Part shown: one piece after another, positions 25,759-33,657 of the stretch
Layout of the letters: each line of letters begins with the position of its first letter
Numbering within the stretch: position 1 is the first letter of the stretch
Assembly: GCF_030845175.1 (NCBI RefSeq)
Contig: NZ_CP132542.1
Coordinates: 2,267,501 to 2,331,500, forward strand
DNA length: 64,000 bases
Origin: Coralliovum pocilloporae
GTDB taxonomy: Bacteria > Pseudomonadota > Alphaproteobacteria > Rhizobiales > Cohaesibacteraceae
Reading direction: 5' to 3'
Position numbers and translations under genes: made by a program
The notes under the pieces: generated by a model
The model's database searches: none
The model's input: only the letters and a program-made list of their open reading frames with translations
What the model was told of the DNA's origin: nothing

Positions 25759-26868
25759 ATGGACGTTCGTGCTGCGGTCGCATTTGAGGCCGGCAAACCG
25801 CTTGAAGTCACCACTGTACAGCTGGAAGGCCCGCGTGCTGGTGAAGTACTGGTGGAAATCAAGGCCACGGGCCTTTGCCATACCGATGAATTCACCCGTT
25901 CCGGTGCTGACCCGGAAGGCATCTTCCCGGCTATCCTCGGCCATGAGGGCGCGGGCATCGTCCGGGAAGTGGGCGCAGGCGTCACCTCGCTGAAACCAGG
26001 CGATCACGTGATCCCGCTCTACACGCCGGAATGTCGCGAGTGCGATTACTGCCTTAATCCGAAAACCAATCTCTGTCAGGCAATCCGTTCAACGCAGGGG
26101 CAGGGTCTGATGCCGGATGGCTCCAGCCGCTTCTCCATCAACGGCGAGAAGGTGTTCCACTATATGGGAACATCCACATTTGCCAATTTCACGGTTCTGC
26201 CGGAAATCGCGCTGGCTAAAGTGCGTGAAGACGCCCCGTTCGATAAGATCTGCTATATCGGCTGTGGTGTGACCACCGGTATTGGTGCTGTCATCAACAC
26301 TGCGAAAGTGGAACCGGGTTCGAATGTTGTGGTCTTCGGTCTTGGTGGTATCGGCCTCAACGTGATCCAGGGTGCCCGTATGGTTGGCGCTGACAAGATC
26401 ATCGGTGTGGACCTGAATCCGGCCAAGGAAGAGCTCGGCAAGCGTTATGGCATGACCGACTTCATCAATCCGAAAGACGTGGACAATGTGGTGGAAGCCA
26501 TTGTTGACGCCACCAATGGCGGTGCGGACTATTCTTTCGAATGTATCGGCAATATCACCACCATGCGACAGGCGCTGGAATGCTGCCACAAGGGCTGGGG
26601 TGAAAGCGTTATCATCGGCGTGGCCGGTGCCGGTCAGGAAATCGCAACCCGCCCATTCCAGCTGGTAACAGGCCGCGTATGGCGCGGTACAGCTTTCGGC
26701 GGTGCCCGTGGCCGGACCGATGTTCCGAAAATCGTCGACTGGTACATGGACGGCAAAATCGACATCGATTCCATGATCACAAGCGTCATGCCGCTTGAAG
26801 ACATCAACAAGGGTTTCGACCTGATGCATGCCGGTGAGGGTATCCGTTCTGTGGTGACATTCGACTGA
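25759..26868 (+). CDS. frmA: S-(hydroxymethyl)glutathione dehydrogenase / class III alcohol dehydrogenase
   Basis: 369 residues. It oxidises S-hydroxymethylglutathione (formaldehyde plus glutathione) to S-formylglutathione with NAD+. Catalytic zinc ligands are Cys40 in GLCHTDEF, the His in LGHEGAGIV, and the Cys in YIGCGVTTGIG. The structural zinc is held by four Cys in YTPECRECDYCLNPKTNLC. The NAD fold has VFGLGGIGLNVIQGA. The sequence is close to typical class III enzymes throughout. GGGAGG precedes the ATG. S-formylglutathione hydrolase, the next enzyme, is encoded 2.2 kb downstream on the same strand, so this is a formaldehyde detoxification locus. Confidence 0.95.
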   Translation: MDVRAAVAFEAGKPLEVTTVQLEGPRAGEVLVEIKATGLCHTDEFTRSGADPEGIFPAILGHEGAGIVREVGAGVTSLKPGDHVIPLYTPECRECDYCLNPKTNLCQAIRSTQGQGLMPDGSSRFSINGEKVFHYMGTSTFANFTVLPEIALAKVREDAPFDKICYIGCGVTTGIGAVINTAKVEPGSNVVVFGLGGIGLNVIQGARMVGADKIIGVDLNPAKEELGKRYGMTDFINPKDVDNVVEAIVDATNGGADYSFECIGNITTMRQALECCHKGWGESVIIGVAGAGQEIATRPFQLVTGRVWRGTAFGGARGRTDVPKIVDWYMDGKIDIDSMITSVMPLEDINKGFDLMHAGEGIRSVVTFD

Positions 26869-26918
26869 TTGTCTACAGACCGTGACAGGCCCTGAATGCA
26901 GGGCGAAACAGGTATCAG

Positions 26919-26950
26919 AGGCCGCCTTTCAGATGAAGGGCGGCCTTTCT
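26919..26950 (+). terminator. Terminator after the class III alcohol dehydrogenase gene
   Basis: An 8-bp GC-rich stem (AGGCCGCC / GGCGGCCT) is followed by TTCTCTTG, 50 bases after the stop codon. It isolates the dehydrogenase from the genes that follow. Confidence 0.75.
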
Positions 26951-27094
26951 CTTGCGCGGTGCGTTAACCCTTTTGAAAGATTTGTTCTGGCGATCCGGTT
27001 CAAAATTGCGTTATCCTGCCTCCCATCGGGGTCAAGGCATGCACCAGAACTGATCAGTTCGGGGGTGCGCAGCTGAAGTAAGGGGTAGGGTAGA

Positions 27095-27916
27095 ATGAAA
27101 TCCGTATCTTCCATGATGGGTGATATCAATTCACGACTGATGCGCGGCGCGTTGGTTCTTGGTGCTGCGGCAGCCATGGTGCTGGGCACCGTGTCTCTGT
27201 CTCCGGCGGCAGAGGATACGCCATTTCACGCAGGCGTCTGGGAACTGCCCGAAGGTGATGGCTTCAAGTCTCTTGTGATCAGTGACTGGCTTCTGTTTGA
27301 AGGGCAGTTGCCGAAAACATGGCTGTATCTTGAATCGGGCTCTGCTGCGGAAGGGCGCTATACATTTCTCGCCCGCCACCTGAATGGCACGGGTTATCTC
27401 GGTGCCCGGATTGATGTGGCCCGGATCGATGACACCCATATGACCTACAAGATCTCCACCAGAGACGGTGTGCTGACCGAAACAACGGCCCGCCGTCTGA
27501 GTGTGCCGAATGCCAAAAAATCCTGCCTTGCGGTTCTCACCAAACTGGAAGACCTGCTCGGGGCTTATGCATCTGCTGACGGCAAGACCAAGAAGAAGCT
27601 GGTTCTCACCAAGGACAAACTGACCTGGAACGGCCAGGATCAGGCGGTTTCGGTTCAGCAGCTGCGGGTTGGCCAGGTCGGGATTTCCGCCAATGGCAAG
27701 CCGCTGGCCATTCTGGCGGATGCCGGCAGCGATTACGCTGTTATCCAGTGGCTGCACGATGGTGAAAAATCCTTCACCCGTGGCCCTCGGGACGCCCAGC
27801 TGCTCAGCTTCAAGAATGAAGAAGTACTGTACCGGTCACGTGTGAACTGCAACAAGCAGATCAAGGACCGGCTGAAATTCATGGGTAAAGGCAAGAAAAA
27901 GAAGAAAAAGAGCTGA
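27095..27916 (+). CDS. Hypothetical exported protein with lysine-only tail
   Basis: 273 residues. I do not recognise a family. The N-terminus has a signal-like hydrophobic stretch (MRGALVLGAAAAMVLGTVSL to SPAAE, residues 16-39). The mature part is probably beta-rich: GVWELPEGDGFKSLVISDWLL, YLESGSAAEGRYTFLARHL, IDDTHMTYKIST. Two Cys are visible (KKSCLAVL, SRVNCNKQ), which could form a disulphide. The C-terminus is extremely basic (GKGKKKKKKS). Context inside a formaldehyde/glutathione locus suggests an envelope accessory role, but the flanking terminators mean the link may be accidental. Confidence 0.65.
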   Translation: MKSVSSMMGDINSRLMRGALVLGAAAAMVLGTVSLSPAAEDTPFHAGVWELPEGDGFKSLVISDWLLFEGQLPKTWLYLESGSAAEGRYTFLARHLNGTGYLGARIDVARIDDTHMTYKISTRDGVLTETTARRLSVPNAKKSCLAVLTKLEDLLGAYASADGKTKKKLVLTKDKLTWNGQDQAVSVQQLRVGQVGISANGKPLAILADAGSDYAVIQWLHDGEKSFTRGPRDAQLLSFKNEEVLYRSRVNCNKQIKDRLKFMGKGKKKKKKS

Positions 27917-28034
27917 CGCGGCTCTATCTGCATATTCTCCTTTAGTCCTGGTCTCTGGCTCGCAGGTGGTTTGCTCCACCTTGCGGGCCTTATTGTTTGT
28001 ACAATACACTTGCGCTGATATTTGTGAGGATACC

Positions 28035-28985
28035 ATGGTCGCTTCTCAGGTTGTTCTGATTGCCAGCGCTGTTGCTCATCATACCGTTCCGCTGGTCGCC
28101 GGACGGTTCCCCGAACTGACCTTCGTACCGGCCCGAACGGATGAAGAAATCCGCAAGGTTCTTGAGGATCACAAGCCCGTCGCGGCCTTCTCAGTTAAAG
28201 GTCCTGATTTCCCGGGAGAACAGCACCGGCAGATCACGCTTTGTCCATCAGTGAAATGGGTTCAGGTTGGCGGGTCCGGGTATGATCACCTGTTGCCGCT
28301 GGAACGTGATGACCTGACGGTTACCAATTGCGCCGGACTGCATGCACCATTTCTGGCGGAAACCGTGATGGGGGCAATGATTGCTCTGAACGGCAATTTC
28401 CTGCCCTATCGGGATTTGCAGACAAGACGAACCTGGCAGCAGATCCAGTTTCGCCCATTGGCTGGCCAGACGCTTCTGGTTATCGGGCTTGGTCATATTG
28501 GTGGTGCGGTTGCTGACCGGGCAAAGGCCTTCGGCATGACGGTGATCGGCTGCCGGAACAGGGATGAACCACACCCGTCTGTTGACAGAATGATCAGGCC
28601 TGAGCAGCTGGATGACGTAATCACGGATGCTGATATCATCTCTCTGCATGTCAGGCTCGATGAGACAACACACCACCTTTTTGACGAGACCAGGATCGCA
28701 CGGATGAAACCCGGCTCTATCCTTCTGAATACGGCCAGAGGTTCGGTGGTCAAGGAGGCGGCATTGGTGGCTGCTCTTGAAACCGGTCACCTGAAGGCGG
28801 CCTATCTGGATGTGTTTGAACAGGAACCACTCCCGGCAGACAGCAGACTATGGGATCTGGAGAACCTGCTGATGACCCACCACACGGCTGATTCCGTTCT
28901 CGACTGGGAAGAGCGGTTTACACATTTCTTTGGTGATAATCTGGAACGGTGGCTGAAGGGCCTCCCACTGGCCAATAAGGTCTAG
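28035..28985 (+). CDS. D-isomer-specific 2-hydroxyacid dehydrogenase
   Basis: 316 residues from the ATG at 28035 (GAGG upstream; the longer in-frame extension to 27966 is not protein-like). The C-terminal NAD domain has GLGHIGGAVADRAKAFGM and LHVRLDETTHHLFDE. The catalytic Arg is in LNTARGSVVKE, Glu in DVFEQEPLP, and His near MTHHTADS. The N-terminal substrate domain is shorter and more divergent. It reduces a 2-keto acid or oxidises a D-2-hydroxy acid using NAD(P). The substrate is unknown. The gene ends 55 bases before the upstream frame of the S-formylglutathione hydrolase. Confidence 0.9.
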   Translation: MVASQVVLIASAVAHHTVPLVAGRFPELTFVPARTDEEIRKVLEDHKPVAAFSVKGPDFPGEQHRQITLCPSVKWVQVGGSGYDHLLPLERDDLTVTNCAGLHAPFLAETVMGAMIALNGNFLPYRDLQTRRTWQQIQFRPLAGQTLLVIGLGHIGGAVADRAKAFGMTVIGCRNRDEPHPSVDRMIRPEQLDDVITDADIISLHVRLDETTHHLFDETRIARMKPGSILLNTARGSVVKEAALVAALETGHLKAAYLDVFEQEPLPADSRLWDLENLLMTHHTADSVLDWEERFTHFFGDNLERWLKGLPLANKV

Positions 28986-29073
28986 AGCGATTTCGGACTT
29001 GTGCTGTTGTGCGTCCTGTGTCACCGGTGATGGCAGGATAATGAGAACAGAGCAACAGGAACTGCCAGAGATC

Positions 29074-29910
29074 ATGGAACTCGTATCATCAGTAAAGTGC
29101 TTTGACGGTCAGCAGCGTGTTTACCGGCATACTTCTGAAGCAACCGGAACCGAGATGGAATTCGCCGTCTTCCTTCCGGCTCAGGCATTGGCAGGGCTCG
29201 AATGTCCGACCCTGTTTTATCTCTCCGGTCTGACCTGCACCTGGGAGAATGTCACCACCAAGGCCGGCGCCCAAGCCTGGTGCGCCAATCATGGCATGAT
29301 CTTCATTGCGCCTGACACCAGCCCGCGCGGTGAAGGGGTTGCCAATGATGAGGGATATGACCTCGGCCAGGGCGCAGGTTTTTATGTGAACGCAACGGAA
29401 GAACCATGGGCACCCCATTTCCGCATGTATGATTATGTGGTGAAGGAACTCTATGACATGGTCATTGAGGCACTTCCCATTGATGAGGATGCAATAGGAA
29501 TCACCGGTCATTCCATGGGTGGTCACGGTGCATTGACCATCGCGCTGCGCAATCCTGAGAAATTCCGTTCGGTTTCGGCCTTTGCCCCGATTGTGTCTCC
29601 GATGAACTGCCCATGGGGTGAGAAAGCTCTGACGGCTTATCTTGGGTCTGACACGGGCCAGTGGGCAGAGCACGATGCCTGTGAACTGGTCAAGGCTCAC
29701 GGCTGGAGTGGTGATATTCTGGTCGATCAGGGCAGTGCTGATGGTTTCCTGGAAGAGCAACTTAAGCCCTGGCTGTTTGAAGAGGCATGCCGCAAGGCGG
29801 GTGTCGAGCTGACCCTCCGGATGCTGGGTGGTTATGATCACTCATACTACTTTATTGCATCTGTCATTGGCGATCACATCGAGTGGCATGCGGAACGCCT
29901 CTCCCTGTAA
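29074..29910 (+). CDS. fghA: S-formylglutathione hydrolase
   Basis: 278 residues from the ATG at 29074, which matches the usual family length (about 277-280) and start. An ATG at 29041 with a better ribosome binding site (GGCAGGA) would add 11 residues. It hydrolyses S-formylglutathione to formate and glutathione. The alpha/beta hydrolase triad is visible: Ser147 in GHSMGGHGAL, Asp in VDQGSADGFL and His in GGYDHSYYFI. Also typical are YLSGLTCTWENVTTKAGAQ and IAPDTSPRGEGVANDE. Together with the class III dehydrogenase upstream it completes the glutathione-dependent formaldehyde pathway. Confidence 0.95.
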   Translation: MELVSSVKCFDGQQRVYRHTSEATGTEMEFAVFLPAQALAGLECPTLFYLSGLTCTWENVTTKAGAQAWCANHGMIFIAPDTSPRGEGVANDEGYDLGQGAGFYVNATEEPWAPHFRMYDYVVKELYDMVIEALPIDEDAIGITGHSMGGHGALTIALRNPEKFRSVSAFAPIVSPMNCPWGEKALTAYLGSDTGQWAEHDACELVKAHGWSGDILVDQGSADGFLEEQLKPWLFEEACRKAGVELTLRMLGGYDHSYYFIASVIGDHIEWHAERLSL

Positions 29911-29974
29911 TCTGTTTTGAAGCGGGACTGCATAGTAAGTCTCTGAGACCTGAACCCTAAAGCGCTCACTTGGT

Positions 29975-30002
29975 ACATTGCAGGCTTAAAGGCCTGCAAT
30001 GT
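29975..30002. repeat. Perfect 11-bp inverted repeat downstream of S-formylglutathione hydrolase
   Basis: ACATTGCAGGC (29975-29985) and GCCTGCAATGT (29992-30002) flank a 6-base loop, 65 bases after the hydrolase stop. No T run follows, so it is a poor terminator. It may be a transcript-stabilising hairpin or a remnant of a rhizobial palindrome (AAAGCGCTC lies just before it). Confidence 0.5.
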
Positions 30003-30142
30003 GGTATTAAAATATTGCGAAATTGTATGGTTCGGAGATGCAATCCAGGGTAAAATTCTGGCAAAACGTAGAGTTTCCTTGATCTTTAGCGCTTGTTCAG
30101 ATTTTCGTGATAGCGTGCTCGTTCTAAGATCCAGAACGGGAC

Positions 30143-31138
30143 ATGATCATGCGTTGGGGCACGCAATCAGGATCTGGTCTATGGCGGCTTCTGGCCTGCA
30201 TTTTGAGTGCAGGTCTGTTGGCTGTCTCCCCCGCAGACAGCGGAGAGCAGACCGGGACAGATATAAGGGAACCGATCCAGCCTTTGGCGGGTGCCCCGGC
30301 CTATCCGGCTGAACTTGTCGAGCTTGGTAGAAAGCTGTTTCATGATACCGGACTGTCCAGTGATAATCGTATCAGCTGTGCATCATGCCACCCGATAGAA
30401 CTGGGAGGCATGGACAACAGACGTCTTTCCACCGGTACGTATGGCTTTGAGACAACGGTCAACACACCCACTGTCTTCAATGTGGGTGGACAGTTTGCTT
30501 TCGCCCGGGACGGCCGCTCCCATGAGCTGCAGGCGATGATTGAAAGCGTGCTTGAAAGCCCGGAAATGGAAGTCAACTGGGTTTCTGTAACCAGGCGGCT
30601 TGCCGCTGATGCGGATTATACGAGCCTTCTGAAACAATCTGGCCTGATGAGGCCGGATAAGGACGACATCACCCGAGCTCTCTCTGCCTATGTGGATACG
30701 CTGCGGACACCATCCCGTTTCGATCGCTTCCTCAAAGGGGATCTGGATGCCATAACCGGCGATGAAGCGCGCGGATACCGTCTGTTCAAGGATCTCGGTT
30801 GTATTTCCTGCCACCAGGGAATGGGAGTCGGCGGTAATCTTTATCAGCAAGTGGGGATCTTCAGTGAATTCGACTATCTCACGGTGACCGGACATGAAGG
30901 TCGGGCTGGTCTGTTCGAGAGCACCGGGCGGGAGAAAGACCGGAACATGTTCAAGGTTCCGAGCCTGAGAAATGTGGCACTGACGGCGCCCTATTTCCAT
31001 AATGGCGGGGTGAATACCCTCGACGATGCCATCCGCCTGATGGGCAATTATCAGCTTGGGTTGGATTTGAATAATGAGGAAGTTCGACTGATTGCACTGT
31101 TTCTCGATAGCCTGACTGCCGAGGAGATCCCTCAATGA
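30143..31138 (+). CDS. Di-haem cytochrome c peroxidase (CcpA/MauG family), periplasmic
   Basis: 331 residues. The N-terminal signal segment (LWRLLACILSAGLLAVSPA) directs it to the periplasm. Two haem c sites are clear: CASCHP (about residue 80) and CISCHQ (about 220). KVPSLRNVALTAPYFHNG with a downstream GN and the VNTPTVFNVGGQFAFARDGR region are standard for the bacterial peroxidase/MauG family, which reduces H2O2 or, in MauG, oxidises partner proteins. The stop overlaps the start of a membrane GGDEF-EAL protein by 4 bases, so peroxidase and second-messenger enzyme are made together. Confidence 0.92.
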   Translation: MIMRWGTQSGSGLWRLLACILSAGLLAVSPADSGEQTGTDIREPIQPLAGAPAYPAELVELGRKLFHDTGLSSDNRISCASCHPIELGGMDNRRLSTGTYGFETTVNTPTVFNVGGQFAFARDGRSHELQAMIESVLESPEMEVNWVSVTRRLAADADYTSLLKQSGLMRPDKDDITRALSAYVDTLRTPSRFDRFLKGDLDAITGDEARGYRLFKDLGCISCHQGMGVGGNLYQQVGIFSEFDYLTVTGHEGRAGLFESTGREKDRNMFKVPSLRNVALTAPYFHNGGVNTLDDAIRLMGNYQLGLDLNNEEVRLIALFLDSLTAEEIPQ

Positions 31139-33522
31139 GGCAGTCCGGACGTATTGTCTTTCTGGGTGTCATCCTGACAGGCGTCGTTATCGCGGTTCTG
31201 ACCGTCGGTATGCCTGATGCCAGCCGACAGCATCGCGTCTTGCAGCAATTGCGTATGCTGCATGAGTACCAGGCCAACCTGACCCGGGATATCCTGCTGG
31301 TCGACAATGGCGAATTGCTCCACTACGACACGCTGGTTAAGACACTGCGGGCGATGCAGGAGGTGTCCGGAGACATCAAGCGGGAGCTGGATGAAGCATC
31401 CACCGCGCGTAGGGATGATCTGGCCCTTATTGAAGATTATGGTTTCAAGCTTGTTGAGCTAAGAGACCAGATCGAGACGTATAAATCTGAGAATGCGGTT
31501 CTGCGCAATTCCAGGAACTATCTGTTTGGTATTCTGGACCGTCTGGCCGAGCTGGAGCATGAGGTGTCTGAAGACCTGGAACCGCTTCTTCATGCTCTTG
31601 AGGCCAAGATACTGCATGTGTTGATAGATGGCAGTCTGGGACTTGCGGATACGCATGTCCATAATGAGGGACTGATGTCTGAGAGCGCGATGATATCCAG
31701 TTCCTATGACCGGCTACCAACGGCACTACAACGCATTGTCAAAAGCTTCCAGCGTCATGCCTTCCTGATCCGGAACCGCGCGGAAAAGAACAGGGCGCTG
31801 GTAAGGCATATCTTGTCAGGTGAGCATCTGCAGCTGTCTGAACAGATAGCAGAACGCATCAATGCCTGGCGGCTCAAGGCGGATCAGGATCAGTCTGTCT
31901 ACAATTACAGCCTGATTGCTGCGATCGTTATAGGGGCGGGGATGATCCTGTACCTCTTCACCCTGATGAGCAGGCTGACAGACCGGCTTGAAGTGTATAA
32001 CTCCACCCTTGAGCTGCGGGTTCGCCAGAGGACCGGGGCGCTGGAAGAAGCCAATGCGAATCTTGAGAGAGAGGTTGAAGAACGGCGGATTGCAGAACGG
32101 ACTATCCAGAAACTCGCCTGGCGGGATTCTCTGACTGGCCTCAGCAACCGGTCCTACCTCAATCAGGAGCTGGAAAAGCTTCTGCACAGCGAAGAGTACA
32201 AGCGCTGCGATATCTGTCTTCTTCTGCTTGATCTTGATGGGTTCAAGGCAGTGAATGACCAGTTTGGCCATCCGGTCGGGGACAGATTGCTGTCATCCAT
32301 TGCACAGCGCATTGTTGAAACCTGTCAGCCTGACGATACGGTCGCGCGGCTCGGCGGTGATGAATTCGCTATTATTCTCAAAAACCTGTCCGATCCGGAA
32401 ATCGCGATGATCCTTGCGGACCGGTTGCGTGATATTGTGCATCAGCCGGTTGATATTGATGGGTTGTCTATTCAGGTTGGCGTCAGTATCGGTGCCGTAC
32501 TTGCACCTCTTGATGCCACCGAGGCTCACGATCTGATGAGAAAGGGCGACCTGGCTCTCTATCACGCAAAAAGCCGTGGTCGGAACCAGGTCAGCCGTTT
32601 TGAGCCACGCTTTGATGTGGAACAACGGAACCGCCGCAAACTCGAAGCGGATCTCAGACGGGCACTTGAAACAGAAGATGGTGTCTACCTGGCCTATCAG
32701 CCCAAGGTGAACCTTCAGACAGGAACTATATCTGGACTGGAAGCGTTGTTCCGCTGGGATCATCCGGTTCTGGGTACGATCCGGCCTGATCATGCAATCT
32801 CAATTGCTGAAGAGAGCGGATTAATTATCGAGCTGGGTCTGTGGGTGATGGAAGAGGCCGCGCGCAAGATGCGACAATGGTCACAGGCGGGGCATGATCT
32901 GGGGCGCATGTGGGTGAATGTGTCGGCCCGTCAGTTGCGTCAAGATACCTTTGTCAATCACGTTCAGCTTATTCTGGCCGAAACAGGACTATCCCCAGCA
33001 AAGTTGGGTTTTGAGATCACCGAAAGCCTTGAGATCGAAAGTGAGCCCTTCCTTCTGGCCCGGCTGGAACAAATTGATACAGCAGGCATCGCCTTGGCCA
33101 TTGATGATTTCGGCACCGGATATTCTTCATTGAGCTATATGAGACAGCTTCCGGTCAGCAGTGTGAAAATTGATCGAAGCTTCATCAATGACATGTTGTC
33201 TTGCACTGAAGACATGGCCATCACCAGTGCCGCTGTACGTCTGGGGCATGCTCTATGCCTGCCGGTGGTTGCAGAAGGGGTGGAGACCCTCGATCAGTGT
33301 CAGAGTCTGCATGAGATCGGCTGTGATGAGCTGCAGGGATATTTCTTCACGATGCCGTTGCCAGCACATCAGATTGAGCCATGGTTCAATAGGTTTCAGC
33401 GCGATATCGCCGATACGGTTTCTGGCCCCTTTATTGACTGGGATAGGCTGGAGCAGCTTATTCTGTCCTGCCGAAACAGCAGTCTCTCGGCTCCAGTCCT
33501 TGGAGATCGTAAATCTGGCTAA
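31135..33522 (+). CDS. Membrane sensor GGDEF-EAL protein (possible DAHL domain) coupled to the peroxidase
   Basis: 795 residues. Membrane helices at about residues 7-24 and 262-285 enclose an all-helical periplasmic domain whose look (LLHYDTLVKTLRAMQE near its start, long amphipathic helices) fits the DAHL ligand-binding family; that assignment is moderate. A short coiled coil (about 295-325) joins to GGDEF (about 330-500, RLGGDEFAIIL intact) and EAL (about 515-760, [41 protein letters not shown]). Both cyclic di-GMP activities are possible. Its ATG overlaps the peroxidase stop (ATGA), which suggests that the periplasmic peroxidase or its haem state feeds the sensor. That link is inference. 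Confidence 0.92.
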   Translation: MRQSGRIVFLGVILTGVVIAVLTVGMPDASRQHRVLQQLRMLHEYQANLTRDILLVDNGELLHYDTLVKTLRAMQEVSGDIKRELDEASTARRDDLALIEDYGFKLVELRDQIETYKSENAVLRNSRNYLFGILDRLAELEHEVSEDLEPLLHALEAKILHVLIDGSLGLADTHVHNEGLMSESAMISSSYDRLPTALQRIVKSFQRHAFLIRNRAEKNRALVRHILSGEHLQLSEQIAERINAWRLKADQDQSVYNYSLIAAIVIGAGMILYLFTLMSRLTDRLEVYNSTLELRVRQRTGALEEANANLEREVEERRIAERTIQKLAWRDSLTGLSNRSYLNQELEKLLHSEEYKRCDICLLLLDLDGFKAVNDQFGHPVGDRLLSSIAQRIVETCQPDDTVARLGGDEFAIILKNLSDPEIAMILADRLRDIVHQPVDIDGLSIQVGVSIGAVLAPLDATEAHDLMRKGDLALYHAKSRGRNQVSRFEPRFDVEQRNRRKLEADLRRALETEDGVYLAYQPKVNLQTGTISGLEALFRWDHPVLGTIRPDHAISIAEESGLIIELGLWVMEEAARKMRQWSQAGHDLGRMWVNVSARQLRQDTFVNHVQLILAETGLSPAKLGFEITESLEIESEPFLLARLEQIDTAGIALAIDDFGTGYSSLSYMRQLPVSSVKIDRSFINDMLSCTEDMAITSAAVRLGHALCLPVVAEGVETLDQCQSLHEIGCDELQGYFFTMPLPAHQIEPWFNRFQRDIADTVSGPFIDWDRLEQLILSCRNSSLSAPVLGDRKSG

Positions 33523-33657
33523 CCAGTTGCAGGTCATGCATAATTCACTGATTTATATCAATTTTTACAACCTAAGATTTATTTGATTAATTCTGTTTTA
33601 ACGTGATGCGGTTAGAGTCCTGTTTCCGCATAATTTTGCGGTATTTGGGGGACGCAT

